Part shown: positions 15,465-24,548 of the stretch, one piece after another | Numbering within the stretch: position 1 is the stretch's first letter | Layout of the letters: each line of letters starts with the position of its first letter | IMG/VR virus record: IMGVR_UViG_3300037502_002771 | Span: 1-37,361 of that record | Source of the DNA: a virus | DNA length: 37,361 bases | Direction: 5' to 3' (one strand) | Made by a program: the position numbers and the translations under genes | Notes under the pieces: model-generated | Database searches by the model: none | What the model was told of the DNA's origin: nothing | What the model saw: only the letters and a program-made list of their open reading frames with translations

Positions 15465-17675
15465 TTATTTATTCGGTTTCCTTCCGACTTCTCCATTAGT
15501 AATCCAAAAACCTCCATGGTTATTCACCCTATTCCTTACTGTTTTAACTGTAACACCCATAAATTCAGCTAAACTATCTAACGTAACAACCTCTTCAATT
15601 TTGCAAGATTCATATGCTACTTCAAGTGCTTCTTTCTGTTCTTTCTTCCTTTGAGATGGGCTTTTCTTCTTCTCGAAGTTCTTCTTCCACGCAGGCGCAT
15701 CACCTTCAGGTTCAATATCTTTCAAAATACCGTCTTCATCTACTTTATGGATCGGATAGTCAAACCACATGTTGACTGGTTTAAACTTAGGATACTCTCG
15801 TAAAGTCCCTTCAACACGCCATCCGGAACGATTACCTATAACTGATACTGCACGATTAACGTCAGCGTTTAAGTTATTCAAGTAAGGTTTTAAGCCTTTG
15901 TCCGCATGCATCTTCATTTGGGTTACGCTTAATAAATCGTCTTGGCCAATGTGCTCATCGAAGTAATCTAAGTTATACTTTTTGAAATAAGATTCATAGA
16001 CTTGGCAAGCAGCACGAGCTTCTTGTTGTTTGATTAATTCGTCCGTTAAATCTAATTCTACTAAGTCAATCAATGCATCAGGATCTCTTGCAAATACACC
16101 TGATCCACTCGCTCTATCCATTGATTTTTTACCACCTTGTGTACCTTTTGAGTGGTGGTGACAATAGATTACACTTGAGCCTAGTTCTGTTGCAATTTTG
16201 TCAAATTGGTTAGTGAAGTGGGCCATCTGGTCGGCGCTGTTTTCATCACCTGTGAGTACTTTATAAATAGGGTCAATGATGACAGCGATATAGCCTTTCT
16301 TCTGTGCTCTTCGAATTAACTTAGGCGCCAACTTATCCATTGGTACTGACTTACCACGTAAGTTCCATATATCGATGTTACTAATGTTGTTGGGCGGCAA
16401 TCCAAGCTCTTGATATACATCTTTAAAGCGATGTAGTGCACTCGCACGATCCAACTCTAAGTTAACGTACATTACTTTCCCCTGTGTACACTGCCATGAT
16501 AGCCATTTCCCACCTTCAGCAATGGCAATTGATAACTCAATCAATGCGAATGATTTTCCTGCTTTTGATGGTCCAGCCATTAACATCTTATGGCCCTGTC
16601 TCAAAACACCTTGAATTAATGGAGGTGCCAATTCAGGCATTTGGTTCCAATAATCCGTTAAACTCTCCGGATCAGGTAAATCATCATTAACTCCCTCAAT
16701 CCATTCAAACCAATCTTCATAATTACTTTTACCGATATTTGTATCAATAATGAACTGTTTTTTACCGTTACGTTCAACACCTGGCATACGCGATAAACGA
16801 GAAGGGTTACGATTCTGATTGTCAATATTTAGACCATTTTTCTTACACACGTTGTAAAGATAATCGACCCGTTTTCTATATTCATCATAATTGGCTGCAT
16901 CTATCTTTACGATGGCATGAATACTCTTCTTACCGCTATAAACCATTGTGGCAATAGGTAATTCTAGTTCACGCATAATAGCATTCTGTTTCTCAAGTTC
17001 CATCGTATCTGATTCTACTAATGCGTATCGATATTCTGTGACATTATCATTTTTAACACCTTGGCCATCCAGTGGATTGAATCGGATCCATGCACCTGCC
17101 TCTGGGTTATAGTCACCAAAGACAGCACCGATATCTCCTTCACACTTAGATAATTCTTGAATGAGTTGGCCAGCTGTCCGGTCGTACGCTCCCTTTGTTG
17201 GTAAGTGTTTACCGTCTTTCTCCCACGTTTCAGTGACGTACCCTACGTTCTCAGTTGATTCAAACAACGCTTCTAAGTATTTAATCATCTCATCCACTGG
17301 GGACCAATTTGTTGGTTCTTTTATTTCCTGGCCCTCAATCCAATTCTTATCAATAACGACATATTCATCATTAATTTCTGCATCCCACTCTAGTTCGTAG
17401 TCTGCTGTTTCACGTCGTGATGAATGCCAACCATTATCTTTGGCCATCTGCGTGATTGTCGCGCCTGTAATGCCACTTCCTTCAAATGATGCCCATTTTT
17501 TAAATGCTTCGCCTGGATGATATCTAGATTGATCGCGCTTGGACCACTCTTCCCAGTCCGCTGCAGTAAAGCCTTCATGTTTGAGAGCCATACCGACATT
17601 AAGCCATTCTTGATAATCTAGCATTGATGGATCTACCCATTCTAATAATTCGATAATATTCAACTTTGTTTCCAT
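15465..17675 (-). CDS. Primase-helicase fusion (PriCT-2, AEP-like, RecA-like ATPase)
   Basis: A 736-residue replication protein. Residues 14-84 resemble PriCT-2 (YQEWLNVGMALKHEGF...FKKWASF). Residues 170-325 look like an archaeo-eukaryotic-type primase: VESDTMELE, SGKKSIHAIV and PSRLSRMPGV are the usual acidic, Ser-His and Arg motifs. Residues 355-570 form a RecA-like helicase ATPase with Walker A GPSKAGKS (368-375), IIDP (466-469) and a CHHHSKG motif. The C-terminus has a small helix-turn-helix (SLAEFMGVTVKTVRNRV). It probably primes and unwinds DNA at the phage origin. The ATG has only a distant GAAGGGATG, but no better in-frame start exists. Confidence 0.88.
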   Translation of the reverse strand: METKLNIIELLEWVDPSMLDYQEWLNVGMALKHEGFTAADWEEWSKRDQSRYHPGEAFKKWASFEGSGITGATITQMAKDNGWHSSRRETADYELEWDAEINDEYVVIDKNWIEGQEIKEPTNWSPVDEMIKYLEALFESTENVGYVTETWEKDGKHLPTKGAYDRTAGQLIQELSKCEGDIGAVFGDYNPEAGAWIRFNPLDGQGVKNDNVTEYRYALVESDTMELEKQNAIMRELELPIATMVYSGKKSIHAIVKIDAANYDEYRKRVDYLYNVCKKNGLNIDNQNRNPSRLSRMPGVERNGKKQFIIDTNIGKSNYEDWFEWIEGVNDDLPDPESLTDYWNQMPELAPPLIQGVLRQGHKMLMAGPSKAGKSFALIELSIAIAEGGKWLSWQCTQGKVMYVNLELDRASALHRFKDVYQELGLPPNNISNIDIWNLRGKSVPMDKLAPKLIRRAQKKGYIAVIIDPIYKVLTGDENSADQMAHFTNQFDKIATELGSSVIYCHHHSKGTQGGKKSMDRASGSGVFARDPDALIDLVELDLTDELIKQQEARAACQVYESYFKKYNLDYFDEHIGQDDLLSVTQMKMHADKGLKPYLNNLNADVNRAVSVIGNRSGWRVEGTLREYPKFKPVNMWFDYPIHKVDEDGILKDIEPEGDAPAWKKNFEKKKSPSQRKKEQKEALEVAYESCKIEEVVTLDSLAEFMGVTVKTVRNRVNNHGGFWITNGEVGRKPNK

Positions 17676-17684
17676 AGGAAGATA

Positions 17685-17712
17685 TTCACATCCCTTCTAT
17701 TTATGATACAAT
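17685..17712 (+). promoter_or_regulatory. SigA-type promoter of the DUF4145 gene
   Basis: TTCACA (17685-17690), 16-nt spacer, TACAAT (17707-17712) with an upstream TATGA. It lies 24 nt before the plus-strand gene and points away from the surrounding minus-strand operon, so the gene is probably transcribed on its own in the lysogen. Confidence 0.5.
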
Positions 17713-17735
17713 TATTAAAAACTAGGAGGTAAAAG

Positions 17736-18422
17736 ATGAAAACAAACATTATTCTAAAAGCGCTCGATGGGAATATAACAAGAACTATAGATTTACCCAA
17801 TGTCTGTCCTCATTGCGGAGAAAAAATAAATCCTTATATACACGGACATGCGTACACCGATAATAAACTTTCTGATGCAGTGATGGATTTTGGTTTTCTT
17901 GTCAGTTGTCCAGCTGAGAATTGCAAGGCATATTTTGCATTACAATATTCAAAAAAACTTACTCAGAATACGTCTCAATTGATTACTTATAAATACAGAC
18001 CACCAATTGAAAGTGATTTACCGGAAAACATTGAAAAAATTTCCTCTTCCTTTGTTGAGATATTTAATCAAGCAACCATGGCAGAAAGTGAGAAACTAAA
18101 TCAAATAGCCGGTGTAGGATACAGAAAAGCTCTCGAATTTTTATTGAAGGATTATGCTATCTCAAAAAATCCAAGTAAAGAAGACTCTATTAAAAAATTA
18201 TTCCTAGGAAAAGTAATTGAAAAATACCTTTCTGATTTCCCTAAATTACAGTCATTAGCGCAAGCGGCAACTTGGATTGGTAATGATGAAACACATTATG
18301 TTCGCAGGCATGATGACAAAGATTTAAGAGATATGAAACAGTTTATCAGGTCAGCAACACATTTTATTGTTGCTGACTATGATGCTGATATAGCTAATAA
18401 ATTTATTGCTGAGAATGATTAG
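17736..18422 (+). CDS. DUF4145 (HEPN-like) protein with zinc ribbon, inverted in the replication operon
   Basis: A 228-residue protein on the plus strand between two minus-strand replication genes. The N-terminus has a zinc-ribbon pattern (C24xxC27, C58xxxxC63). The second half matches DUF4145: EIFNQATMAESEKLNQIAGVGYRKALEFLLKDY and WIGNDETHYVRRHDDKDLRDMKQFI. DUF4145 belongs to the HEPN-like group and is frequent in defence contexts, either alone or fused to restriction subunits (established for the family). The orientation, own promoter and AT-rich end mark it as a moron. No clear RxxxxH catalytic motif is seen, so RNase activity is uncertain. AGGAGG precedes the ATG. Confidence 0.8.
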   Translation: MKTNIILKALDGNITRTIDLPNVCPHCGEKINPYIHGHAYTDNKLSDAVMDFGFLVSCPAENCKAYFALQYSKKLTQNTSQLITYKYRPPIESDLPENIEKISSSFVEIFNQATMAESEKLNQIAGVGYRKALEFLLKDYAISKNPSKEDSIKKLFLGKVIEKYLSDFPKLQSLAQAATWIGNDETHYVRRHDDKDLRDMKQFIRSATHFIVADYDADIANKFIAEND

Positions 18423-18543
18423 TTACCAAGTAATCTATTTTTTTATTAGTCTCCATAGTTTTTGATAAAGTAGCAGAGTTGATTTCTAATAAACTTTCTA
18501 GAAATTCAATTCTGCTTTTTAGATATTCAAATTCCTCTTTCAT
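18403..18543 (-). CDS. Small coiled-coil protein downstream of the helicase
   Basis: A 46-residue frame that starts 5 nt after the helicase stop with GGGTGA as a ribosome-binding site. It is highly charged and helical (KEEFEYLKSRIEFLESLLE), so a short coiled coil. Its end overlaps the end of the plus-strand DUF4145 gene by 20 nt. Its position and spacing argue for a real gene, though the length allows doubt. Function unknown. Confidence 0.45.
   Translation of the reverse strand: MKEEFEYLKSRIEFLESLLEINSATLSKTMETNKKIDYLVTNHSQQ
18416..18450 (+). terminator. Possible terminator of the DUF4145 gene
   Basis: GATTA and TAATC (5 bp, 9-base loop) or TTAC/GTAA can pair directly at the stop codon, followed by TATTTTTTTATT. 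The stem is weak but the uridine run is good, so a simple terminator for the plus-strand gene is plausible. Confidence 0.35.
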
Positions 18544-18547
18544 GTAA

Positions 18548-20122
18548 TCACCCTTTATATTCTTTTGGATTTATACCTGCAGGTGTTCTCCATCCACTTG
18601 CAGCTATACGATCAATAAGTTTTCGCGCATTTTCGAATTGCCATGTGCCGACGTGTTGGAAACCTCGCCCTTCTAAGAAACGAATCTGCTTTGGAGTAGC
18701 CAGACCTTGTTCTTTACGTTTATCTAAACGATCCAGTATCTTCGAAGCTTTTCCTGCATTGTCAATCTGGTCGGGTAGGATTCCTAGCTTTTCTAGTTTC
18801 TTAACTTGTTGCTCACTTGGCGGTGCCATTTCCCATCCAAATGAAGGCACGTAACTTGATAAATCTTCAGCTTGTATACTCATTTCAAATTGAAGTGGAT
18901 CAACAAGCTTTCTTTTACGTCGCTTCATTTCTGCTAATTGTTTTGCTAGTGCTTCCTCGCGTTGAGCAACAACGTCCTCAGCTGAAGCAACTTGAACTTC
19001 TTCTAAATCTAATGGCATTCCTGATTCTTCAATACGCTTTGTCATAGCCTTTGCCATTTCATCATTTTCCGCAATTAAATGGGCAGGATGACAAAGTTCA
19101 TGTCGCTCAGTATGCCATAGGAAATCGAGTAATAGTAAGTCAGTTTTCCCTTCAAATAGTCGCGTTCCACGGCCTACCATCTGACTATACAAACTTCTAA
19201 CTTTCGTTGGTCTTAGAACAACAATACAATCGACTGATGGACAATCCCATCCTTCGGTTAACAACATGGAATTACATAAGACGTTATATTTATCATTCTC
19301 AAAGTCTTCTAATACTTGAGCACGATCTTTTGATTCACCATTTACCTCTGCTGCTTTGAAACCTTTTTGATTTAGAATCTCCGTGAACTTCTGACTTGTT
19401 TTAACGAGAGGCAAGAAAACAACGACCTTGCGATCACTTGCTGTTCGTACCATCTCATCTGCAATTTGTTCTAAATAAGGATCTAAAGCTGAACCTAAAT
19501 CACTGGTTTTAAAGTCACCAGCCTGTTGACTAACAGATGTTAAATCTAATCGCAATGGAATAGTTAATGCTTTAATCGGACTAAGATATCCTGCTTTAAT
19601 CGCTTTGGGTAATGTATACTCATACGCTAAAGACTCAAAATAACTTCCAAGATTCTTCATGTCTCCACGATCTGGTGTCGCAGTAACACCGAGTACGTTA
19701 GCGTCAAAGTAACTCAAAATGCGCTGATAACTATCTGAAATACAATGGTGAGCTTCATCGATAATAATGGTGTCGAAGAAATCTTTACTGAATTTAGCTA
19801 GGCGCTTTTCACGCATCAATGTTTGAACACTACCTACGACGACACGAAACCAACTACCTATTGATGTCTGTTCTGCTTTCTCAGTCGCACATTTTAAACC
19901 CGTTGCTTTTTCAAGCTTGTCGGCCGCTTGGTCTAATAATTCGCCCCGGTGGGCAAGGACGAGAACACGCTCGCCCTTTTTCACTCTATCTTCAATAACT
20001 TTACTAAACACAATTGTTTTACCGCATCCAGTTGGCAAAACTAAGAGTGTTTTCTTTTTACCACTGTCCCATTCACCTTGAATGGATTGACGAGCTTCTT
20101 GTTGATAGTCTCTTAGCTTCAT
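18548..20122 (-). CDS. SF2 DEAD/DEAH-box helicase
   Basis: A 524-residue superfamily 2 helicase of the ResIII/RAD25 type. Motif I TGCGKT (31-36), Ia LAHRGELLDQA, II DEAH (122-125), III TATP (147-150), V TEGWDCPSVD and VI QMVGRGTR (314-321) are all present. The first residues (LRDYQQEA) are the Q-like motif. A C-terminal extension of about 150 residues is rich in charged helices. It probably unwinds DNA during phage replication or recombination. It sits between a conserved unknown gene and the small coiled-coil gene. The ATG has AGGAGGCC upstream. Confidence 0.93.
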   Translation of the reverse strand: MKLRDYQQEARQSIQGEWDSGKKKTLLVLPTGCGKTIVFSKVIEDRVKKGERVLVLAHRGELLDQAADKLEKATGLKCATEKAEQTSIGSWFRVVVGSVQTLMREKRLAKFSKDFFDTIIIDEAHHCISDSYQRILSYFDANVLGVTATPDRGDMKNLGSYFESLAYEYTLPKAIKAGYLSPIKALTIPLRLDLTSVSQQAGDFKTSDLGSALDPYLEQIADEMVRTASDRKVVVFLPLVKTSQKFTEILNQKGFKAAEVNGESKDRAQVLEDFENDKYNVLCNSMLLTEGWDCPSVDCIVVLRPTKVRSLYSQMVGRGTRLFEGKTDLLLLDFLWHTERHELCHPAHLIAENDEMAKAMTKRIEESGMPLDLEEVQVASAEDVVAQREEALAKQLAEMKRRKRKLVDPLQFEMSIQAEDLSSYVPSFGWEMAPPSEQQVKKLEKLGILPDQIDNAGKASKILDRLDKRKEQGLATPKQIRFLEGRGFQHVGTWQFENARKLIDRIAASGWRTPAGINPKEYKG

Positions 20123-20132
20123 AGTGGCCTCC

Positions 20133-20888
20133 TTATGCGATTATTCTTACTCTTCCTTGCTGAACCTCTAATGCCAATTCTTCTAGTAAATAATCTCGAA
20201 TATTAGAAATAGCTTGGTTGCGCCATGCGCCTCCATCAGCTTCAAAAATGGCGCCTTTAGGACCTTCTTTCATACGGAAGATAAAATCTGATTCGGGTTG
20301 TTCTACTTCTAAGAATGTCCGATAAGGTGCTAATGTTACTGGGTTAGGTACAACAACGTCAGAAGCGTTAGAGATACCTGTTTTAATTGTAACGGCCTGT
20401 GCCACACCAGTATCACCTGTTTGGCGTACATTTTCTTCTTTAACATTGCCTACTACTTGCAGCACAATATCTCTATCTTTTGTTTGTCGGAACTTTGACT
20501 GGAAGTTGATAATCATTTCTTCAACATCATAATAGTGCTCATATCGGAACTGAGGCACGATGGCATGAACACTTACAAGTGATTCACGGGTGCCATCAGG
20601 CAATAATGTACTTTGTAAAGATACCGTACGCTCGTCTTCTACATGTAAAAATAACGAGACGTCAGAGCGATCTAGGTTGGACTTAATATATTCAACTAAA
20701 CCAGTGAGTGATTTTAATTGAAGAGTATCGCGCGCTGTATTGATTTTCGCCTTCACCTCAACGGGATTCCCCTCATTATTTACAATAAAGTAGCGTTCTT
20801 CACCTAAACTATCTACTAATGAAACATATCTCTCTTGTGGTTTAATACCTTGATTAACTAAATACTCGATTGATTCTTTTGAAAACAT
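20133..20888 (-). CDS. Conserved phage replication-cassette protein, possibly DUF2303-like
   Basis: A 251-residue protein of the early operon. A segment in the C-terminal third (APYRTFLEVEQPESDFIFRM, then ADGGAWRNQAI) recalls YfdQ/DUF2303 proteins, but I am not certain. The rest is an alpha-beta protein with many charged residues and no catalytic motif that I recognise. It lies between the helicase and a protein of the type often labelled replication terminator. A role in replication or recombination is inferred from its place alone. Confidence 0.75.
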   Translation of the reverse strand: MFSKESIEYLVNQGIKPQERYVSLVDSLGEERYFIVNNEGNPVEVKAKINTARDTLQLKSLTGLVEYIKSNLDRSDVSLFLHVEDERTVSLQSTLLPDGTRESLVSVHAIVPQFRYEHYYDVEEMIINFQSKFRQTKDRDIVLQVVGNVKEENVRQTGDTGVAQAVTIKTGISNASDVVVPNPVTLAPYRTFLEVEQPESDFIFRMKEGPKGAIFEADGGAWRNQAISNIRDYLLEELALEVQQGRVRIIA

Positions 20889-20891
20889 ATC

Positions 20892-21314
20892 TTAACCTCT
20901 TCCCTTCTGTAAGTTGATTATATTTCTATGTTCCTCTTGCTCAATAACATCTATAGGCTCTCCTGTATCTGTCTTATAACCCAAATCATCAATGTCCATA
21001 TAGGTTTGACCAGGCACATTAGACTTTAGCTCTTTGGCTTCTATTCTTCCGGAAGCAATATCTTTTCCTGTCAGTACAGTTGTTGAAACACCTTCCACAT
21101 TTGCTAGCTTCGTTGAAAAGTCACTATTTAATTTAATGGCTTGACGATTTTCATCTGGTGCAAACTCTAACTTGATAGTAATAGATCGCTTAGCTTCAGC
21201 TTTCGTATTCGGATCGTGTATATTGTTAAATACTTTTTCTAGCTCACCATCCAGTTTCTCCTGAATGGCGCCATGAGCTAGAAGTGACAATGGTAAATCA
21301 ATATGTTTTGACAT
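20892..21314 (-). CDS. Conserved phage protein, often labelled replication terminator protein
   Basis: A 140-residue protein with the pattern AIQEKLDGELEKVFNNIHDPNTKAEAKRSITIKLEF, then VPGQTYMDID. Clostridial and Bacillus phage proteins with this pattern are annotated as replication terminator proteins, a label without experimental support that I know of. It is followed after 3 nt by the next gene of the cassette and preceded by the DUF669 protein. Start ATG has AAGGAGGGATG. Confidence 0.75.
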   Translation of the reverse strand: MSKHIDLPLSLLAHGAIQEKLDGELEKVFNNIHDPNTKAEAKRSITIKLEFAPDENRQAIKLNSDFSTKLANVEGVSTTVLTGKDIASGRIEAKELKSNVPGQTYMDIDDLGYKTDTGEPIDVIEQEEHRNIINLQKGRG

Positions 21315-21327
21315 ATGTCATCCCTCC

Positions 21328-21858
21328 TTAAAATTGCCCCGGTGTGAATCCACCTGTTTGTTGCTGTTGACTTGATGTTGGAAATGGTTGTTGATTATTT
21401 TGTTGTACTGGCGGTTGTTGTTGAGACTGCGTTAGTTCTTCATAAGAATAAAATTTCTTCACTTGATTATTCGTACGTTCCTTGCCATCGTTACTTGTAT
21501 ATTTATTAATCTCAAGCTTGCACTTACCTTTTGCTCCAATTACAGCATTCCAATTCATTCGAAGCTTTTCACCTTTCTTCTTTTGACCGATCCCAGCAAA
21601 AAAGTTAGACAGTAGGCCTTCTGTTTTGGTGTGCAAGAATAAGTTATGGAAAACTGTCACATCTCCATGCTCTTGTGAATGGATCGTTAACTCTAACTTC
21701 GCTTGATTACATGGTGGCATTTTGTCACTGCCTGCGAAACGTGCGCGTTCAAACTTACTTACTGTAAATGGATAGTCACCTTCCGGAAGGACGATAAATT
21801 CCCCGGCGTCTTTTTCAATTTCATCTTCCCAACCTAATTCTCTTTCTTGTTGATTCAT
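21328..21858 (-). CDS. DUF669 single-stranded-DNA-binding-like protein
   Basis: A 176-residue protein of the DUF669 type: WEDEIEKDAGEFIVLPEGDYPFTVSKFERARF at the start, then LFLHTKTEGLLSNFFAGIGQ and a beta-rich body. A Gln/Pro-rich flexible tail (QQQPPVQQNNQQPF) ends in a short GGFTPGQF tip, similar in style to SSB proteins. It is likely the phage SSB that works with the neighbouring Sak4-like ATPase in recombination (inference from gene pairing). It lies directly after that gene. Confidence 0.85.
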   Translation of the reverse strand: MNQQERELGWEDEIEKDAGEFIVLPEGDYPFTVSKFERARFAGSDKMPPCNQAKLELTIHSQEHGDVTVFHNLFLHTKTEGLLSNFFAGIGQKKKGEKLRMNWNAVIGAKGKCKLEINKYTSNDGKERTNNQVKKFYSYEELTQSQQQPPVQQNNQQPFPTSSQQQQTGGFTPGQF

Positions 21859-21873
21859 TGATTACTCACTCCT

Positions 21874-22953
21874 TTAAAATGGTAGACTTTCTCTGTATTC
21901 CTTTACTGCTCCAAAGACTTGTTCCCAAGCACCAACAAGTACACCATCAATAAAGCTTGGGTCGTAATTGATGATTGGAGTCTCTAGTGGATAGTAGCCT
22001 TTCTTATTAACAATGATTTGAATTTCTTCCTCACTCACCTGATTCTGTTGCATCAGATCACGGAGAGATTGAGGGATACTTGAATCTAGTGACTGGCTTG
22101 CTGGTTCGTTAGTAGATTGACTTTGTGTTATTTGTTCTTGTGGTACAGGTGCTTGTTCCGCGTTAACTTGTGGTTGACTTATTGGATTAGTTGATTGAGC
22201 TGGTTCTTGATTTTGAGTATTGCTAACACTCGAAGGACTATCCGAAAAAATATGTGCGATATGCGAAAAGTCCATTGGAATCTCTTCAGGTAAGTTGAAA
22301 CGATTTTTGGCATCCCAAGCCGGTTTATGTGTTGTATAAATAACACGCTGACCGCCTTGCGCTTTCTTCTTACCGTTATCATCAACCGAATACACTTTAT
22401 AATTAGCGAAAAGTACCATATCTGCCCATTCCTTAACTAAGGATGATGTGCGTGCGCTTGTTTTCTTACCAAGCTTCAGTTCATAACGATCATAGGCACC
22501 CATTTCATCCGGTTGATTGAACGCTCTGATTTGCGCATGTGCGGCCAATACAACGTTAATCCCCTCATCCACTAAATCCTGCAATAGATTTAAGAAACGT
22601 CCAATCTCTTCTTCTAATTTGATATAGCCTGCGCCATAACCGAAATCCTCAATCGATTGCTTTTGATTTGCTTGACAAATATATTCAATCGCTTTACATT
22701 CGGCCCAATCGATTGTATCGATAACAATCGTTTTACAAGGTTTCTGCTGTTTAACAAAATTGATTTGTTGTTGAAGCATAGTCCAACTGCTAGGCTTATC
22801 TAATCGCGCGACATCCATATTATTTGTACTGCCTTCTGTATCAATGAATACTGGGTCTGGAAACTTGGATGCTAAGGTTGACTTTCCAATACCCTCGGGA
22901 CCATATAAAACAACTTTTTGAGCTTTTGCGATCTTACCTTTCGTGATATTCAT
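21874..22953 (-). CDS. Sak4-like RecA-fold ATPase (AAA_24)
   Basis: A 359-residue P-loop protein: Walker A GPEGIGKS (18-25), FIDTEGS, Walker B TIVIDTIDW (75-83) and the later VVLAAHAQIR. The core (1-235) is the AAA_24 phage nucleotide-binding type, equivalent to Sak4 single-strand annealing proteins. A Gln/Ser/Pro-rich linker (about 240-290) joins a C-terminal part with LRDLMQQNQVSEEEIQIIVN, which may bind partners. It probably promotes strand annealing with the DUF669 protein. It overlaps the SMC-like gene by one nt (TAATG). Confidence 0.85.
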   Translation of the reverse strand: MNITKGKIAKAQKVVLYGPEGIGKSTLASKFPDPVFIDTEGSTNNMDVARLDKPSSWTMLQQQINFVKQQKPCKTIVIDTIDWAECKAIEYICQANQKQSIEDFGYGAGYIKLEEEIGRFLNLLQDLVDEGINVVLAAHAQIRAFNQPDEMGAYDRYELKLGKKTSARTSSLVKEWADMVLFANYKVYSVDDNGKKKAQGGQRVIYTTHKPAWDAKNRFNLPEEIPMDFSHIAHIFSDSPSSVSNTQNQEPAQSTNPISQPQVNAEQAPVPQEQITQSQSTNEPASQSLDSSIPQSLRDLMQQNQVSEEEIQIIVNKKGYYPLETPIINYDPSFIDGVLVGAWEQVFGAVKEYRESLPF

Positions 22954-24269
22954 TAAAATTCACCTGGCTTCCATGTTTTATTTCCTACTGGCACTTCCTC
23001 AACTTTGGGTTGAGATTCTATAATAGATTGACCAGCGACATAACCATCTTCAATAAGGATGCTGCATTCTTCACCACTAGATACTCTAGTTGCAATAGCT
23101 TGCAGTTGTTCTTCTTCTAGCCATTGACCAAATTCTTTTAGGGTATCCGTATCCATTTGCTCTAACTTATCTAAGAGAATAAAACCGCAATCAGGCTTTA
23201 ATTTTCTAACGATGGCTGTACTCACTCTTAATTGATCAGCGCCACTCATGTTATCCCACTGCTGGCCTTTGTAAGTTAGTTCACCATCACTAATAGATAA
23301 CTCCGGTAGAGGTAAGTCAGCGTTCGTTAGTAAATCGGCCTTTCTCTTTCTAACCTCTTCAATTTCAGCTGAGAATTTGTCATACTGTTTTTTATAATCC
23401 TTGGCATCGTCTTCTGCCTTTTCTTTATCAAGATTAGCTCGCACTAACCGATTAATTTCATCAACTTGTTGGATATTACGTTCAAGTTCTTCAGTAGATT
23501 CATCGTGTAAGTTGATGGCATCTTTATTTGCCACTTCTAAATCTTGAAGCGTTTGATTATACTTTTCTTCCATTTCAGCCAACTGTTGCTTTACACGATT
23601 AATCTCTGACAATTGATATTCAGCTTGTCGTTGATAGTTTGCTAGATTTTCACGCTTACGTTGGTTCTCACCATTCTTCGCTAATATAGCCTGTTGTTGT
23701 TGAATAAGTTGAGATGCTGACACTAATTCTTTTGGCGCATCGGGATAATATGTCTGTTCTTCAGCATATTTCTTCTTTTGATCAGCAATTTGACCAACCG
23801 CACGTCTATTGTTATAGAGGGTTTGTTCTTCATGTTCTAGCTCGGCTAGTTGGGTACCCACTCCAATAATATTAAGAAGTGTGTTCGCTTTTTCTTTGCT
23901 TGTTTGGTTCATGAATTTAGGTAGATTAATAGCCAATTCTTCAACAAAACTATTTAACAATTGTTGACCAGCTTTTTCTCCGCTTGGATCAATGACTTTA
24001 AGGTCACTATTTTTCCCTTTGCGTTCTACTACTAAGCCGTTGTTCATAGTTATTTTTAATGCTGGCGGTGTAACAGAGCCTTCTCGGTTAGATTGACTAG
24101 GGCGGTACCGTTCACCTCCTAACCCCCATGCAATTGCATCAAGAATACTGGTCTTTCCTTGGCCGTTTTTTCCTCCCACAATGGTTAAACCATTTTCTGT
24201 TGGCTCAATCTTCACTGCTTTAACGCGCTTAACGTTTTCAATTTCTAACTTATTGATTTTCATAGACAC
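22953..24269 (-). CDS. SMC/RecF-like ATPase of the recombination cassette
   Basis: A 438-residue ABC-type ATPase. Walker A GGKNGQGKTS is at 32-41, an ABC-signature-like MSGADQLRVSTAIV follows a coiled coil of about 150 residues (165-310), and Walker B FILLDKLEQMD is near 365. The shape is that of a short SbcC/RecF/RecN protein. It may process or bridge DNA ends in phage recombination. The start is GTG at 24269 with AAGGAG nine nt upstream; an ATG two codons later is less well spaced. It is coupled to the Sak4-like gene. Confidence 0.88.
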   Translation of the reverse strand: MSMKINKLEIENVKRVKAVKIEPTENGLTIVGGKNGQGKTSILDAIAWGLGGERYRPSQSNREGSVTPPALKITMNNGLVVERKGKNSDLKVIDPSGEKAGQQLLNSFVEELAINLPKFMNQTSKEKANTLLNIIGVGTQLAELEHEEQTLYNNRRAVGQIADQKKKYAEEQTYYPDAPKELVSASQLIQQQQAILAKNGENQRKRENLANYQRQAEYQLSEINRVKQQLAEMEEKYNQTLQDLEVANKDAINLHDESTEELERNIQQVDEINRLVRANLDKEKAEDDAKDYKKQYDKFSAEIEEVRKRKADLLTNADLPLPELSISDGELTYKGQQWDNMSGADQLRVSTAIVRKLKPDCGFILLDKLEQMDTDTLKEFGQWLEEEQLQAIATRVSSGEECSILIEDGYVAGQSIIESQPKVEEVPVGNKTWKPGEF

Positions 24270-24321
24270 TATATATAACTCCTTCCGTTTTGTGATATAC
24301 TAATTTTGTGAATTTGTTTTG

Positions 24322-24346
24322 AGACTCGTGTTGGTAGCGCGAGTCT
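24322..24346 (-). other. 7-bp hairpin after the Cse60-like gene
   Basis: AGACTCG and CGAGTCT (24322-24328 and 24340-24346) form a perfect 7-bp stem with an 11-base loop, starting at the stop of the Cse60-like gene. No uridine run follows on the minus strand, so it may be a processing or attenuation structure instead of a true terminator. Confidence 0.35.
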
Positions 24347-24528
24347 TATTCATTTCTATAGATGATAAGTGCGTCTACGCCCCACTCGTCATGCTGCGCA
24401 CTGGCACTAAACTTTATATCAATGATTTCAGCATCTTGGTTATTTGCTAACCACTGATTGATCTCATCATCAATATGTTCACCTGCGATTTGTTTCACTT
24501 TTAATCCTGCAGCTAATCCCAATTCCAA
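24346..24528 (-). CDS. Cse60-like small protein
   Basis: A 60-residue protein whose second half, IDDEINQWLANNQDAEIIDI followed by KFSASAQHDEWGVDALIIY, resembles the Bacillus sporulation protein Cse60 (a conserved WL..N, IIDIKFS, W and ALIIY pattern). Cse60 is a SigE-dependent protein of unknown activity in B. subtilis. The start is most likely TTG at 24528, six nt after GGGAGGTGA; a GTG at 24537 lies inside that ribosome-binding site. It is part of the early operon, so its use by the phage is probably not tied to sporulation directly. Confidence 0.6.
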   Translation of the reverse strand: MELGLAAGLKVKQIAGEHIDDEINQWLANNQDAEIIDIKFSASAQHDEWGVDALIIYRNE

Positions 24529-24548
24529 CGTCTTCACCTCCCTTCAAA

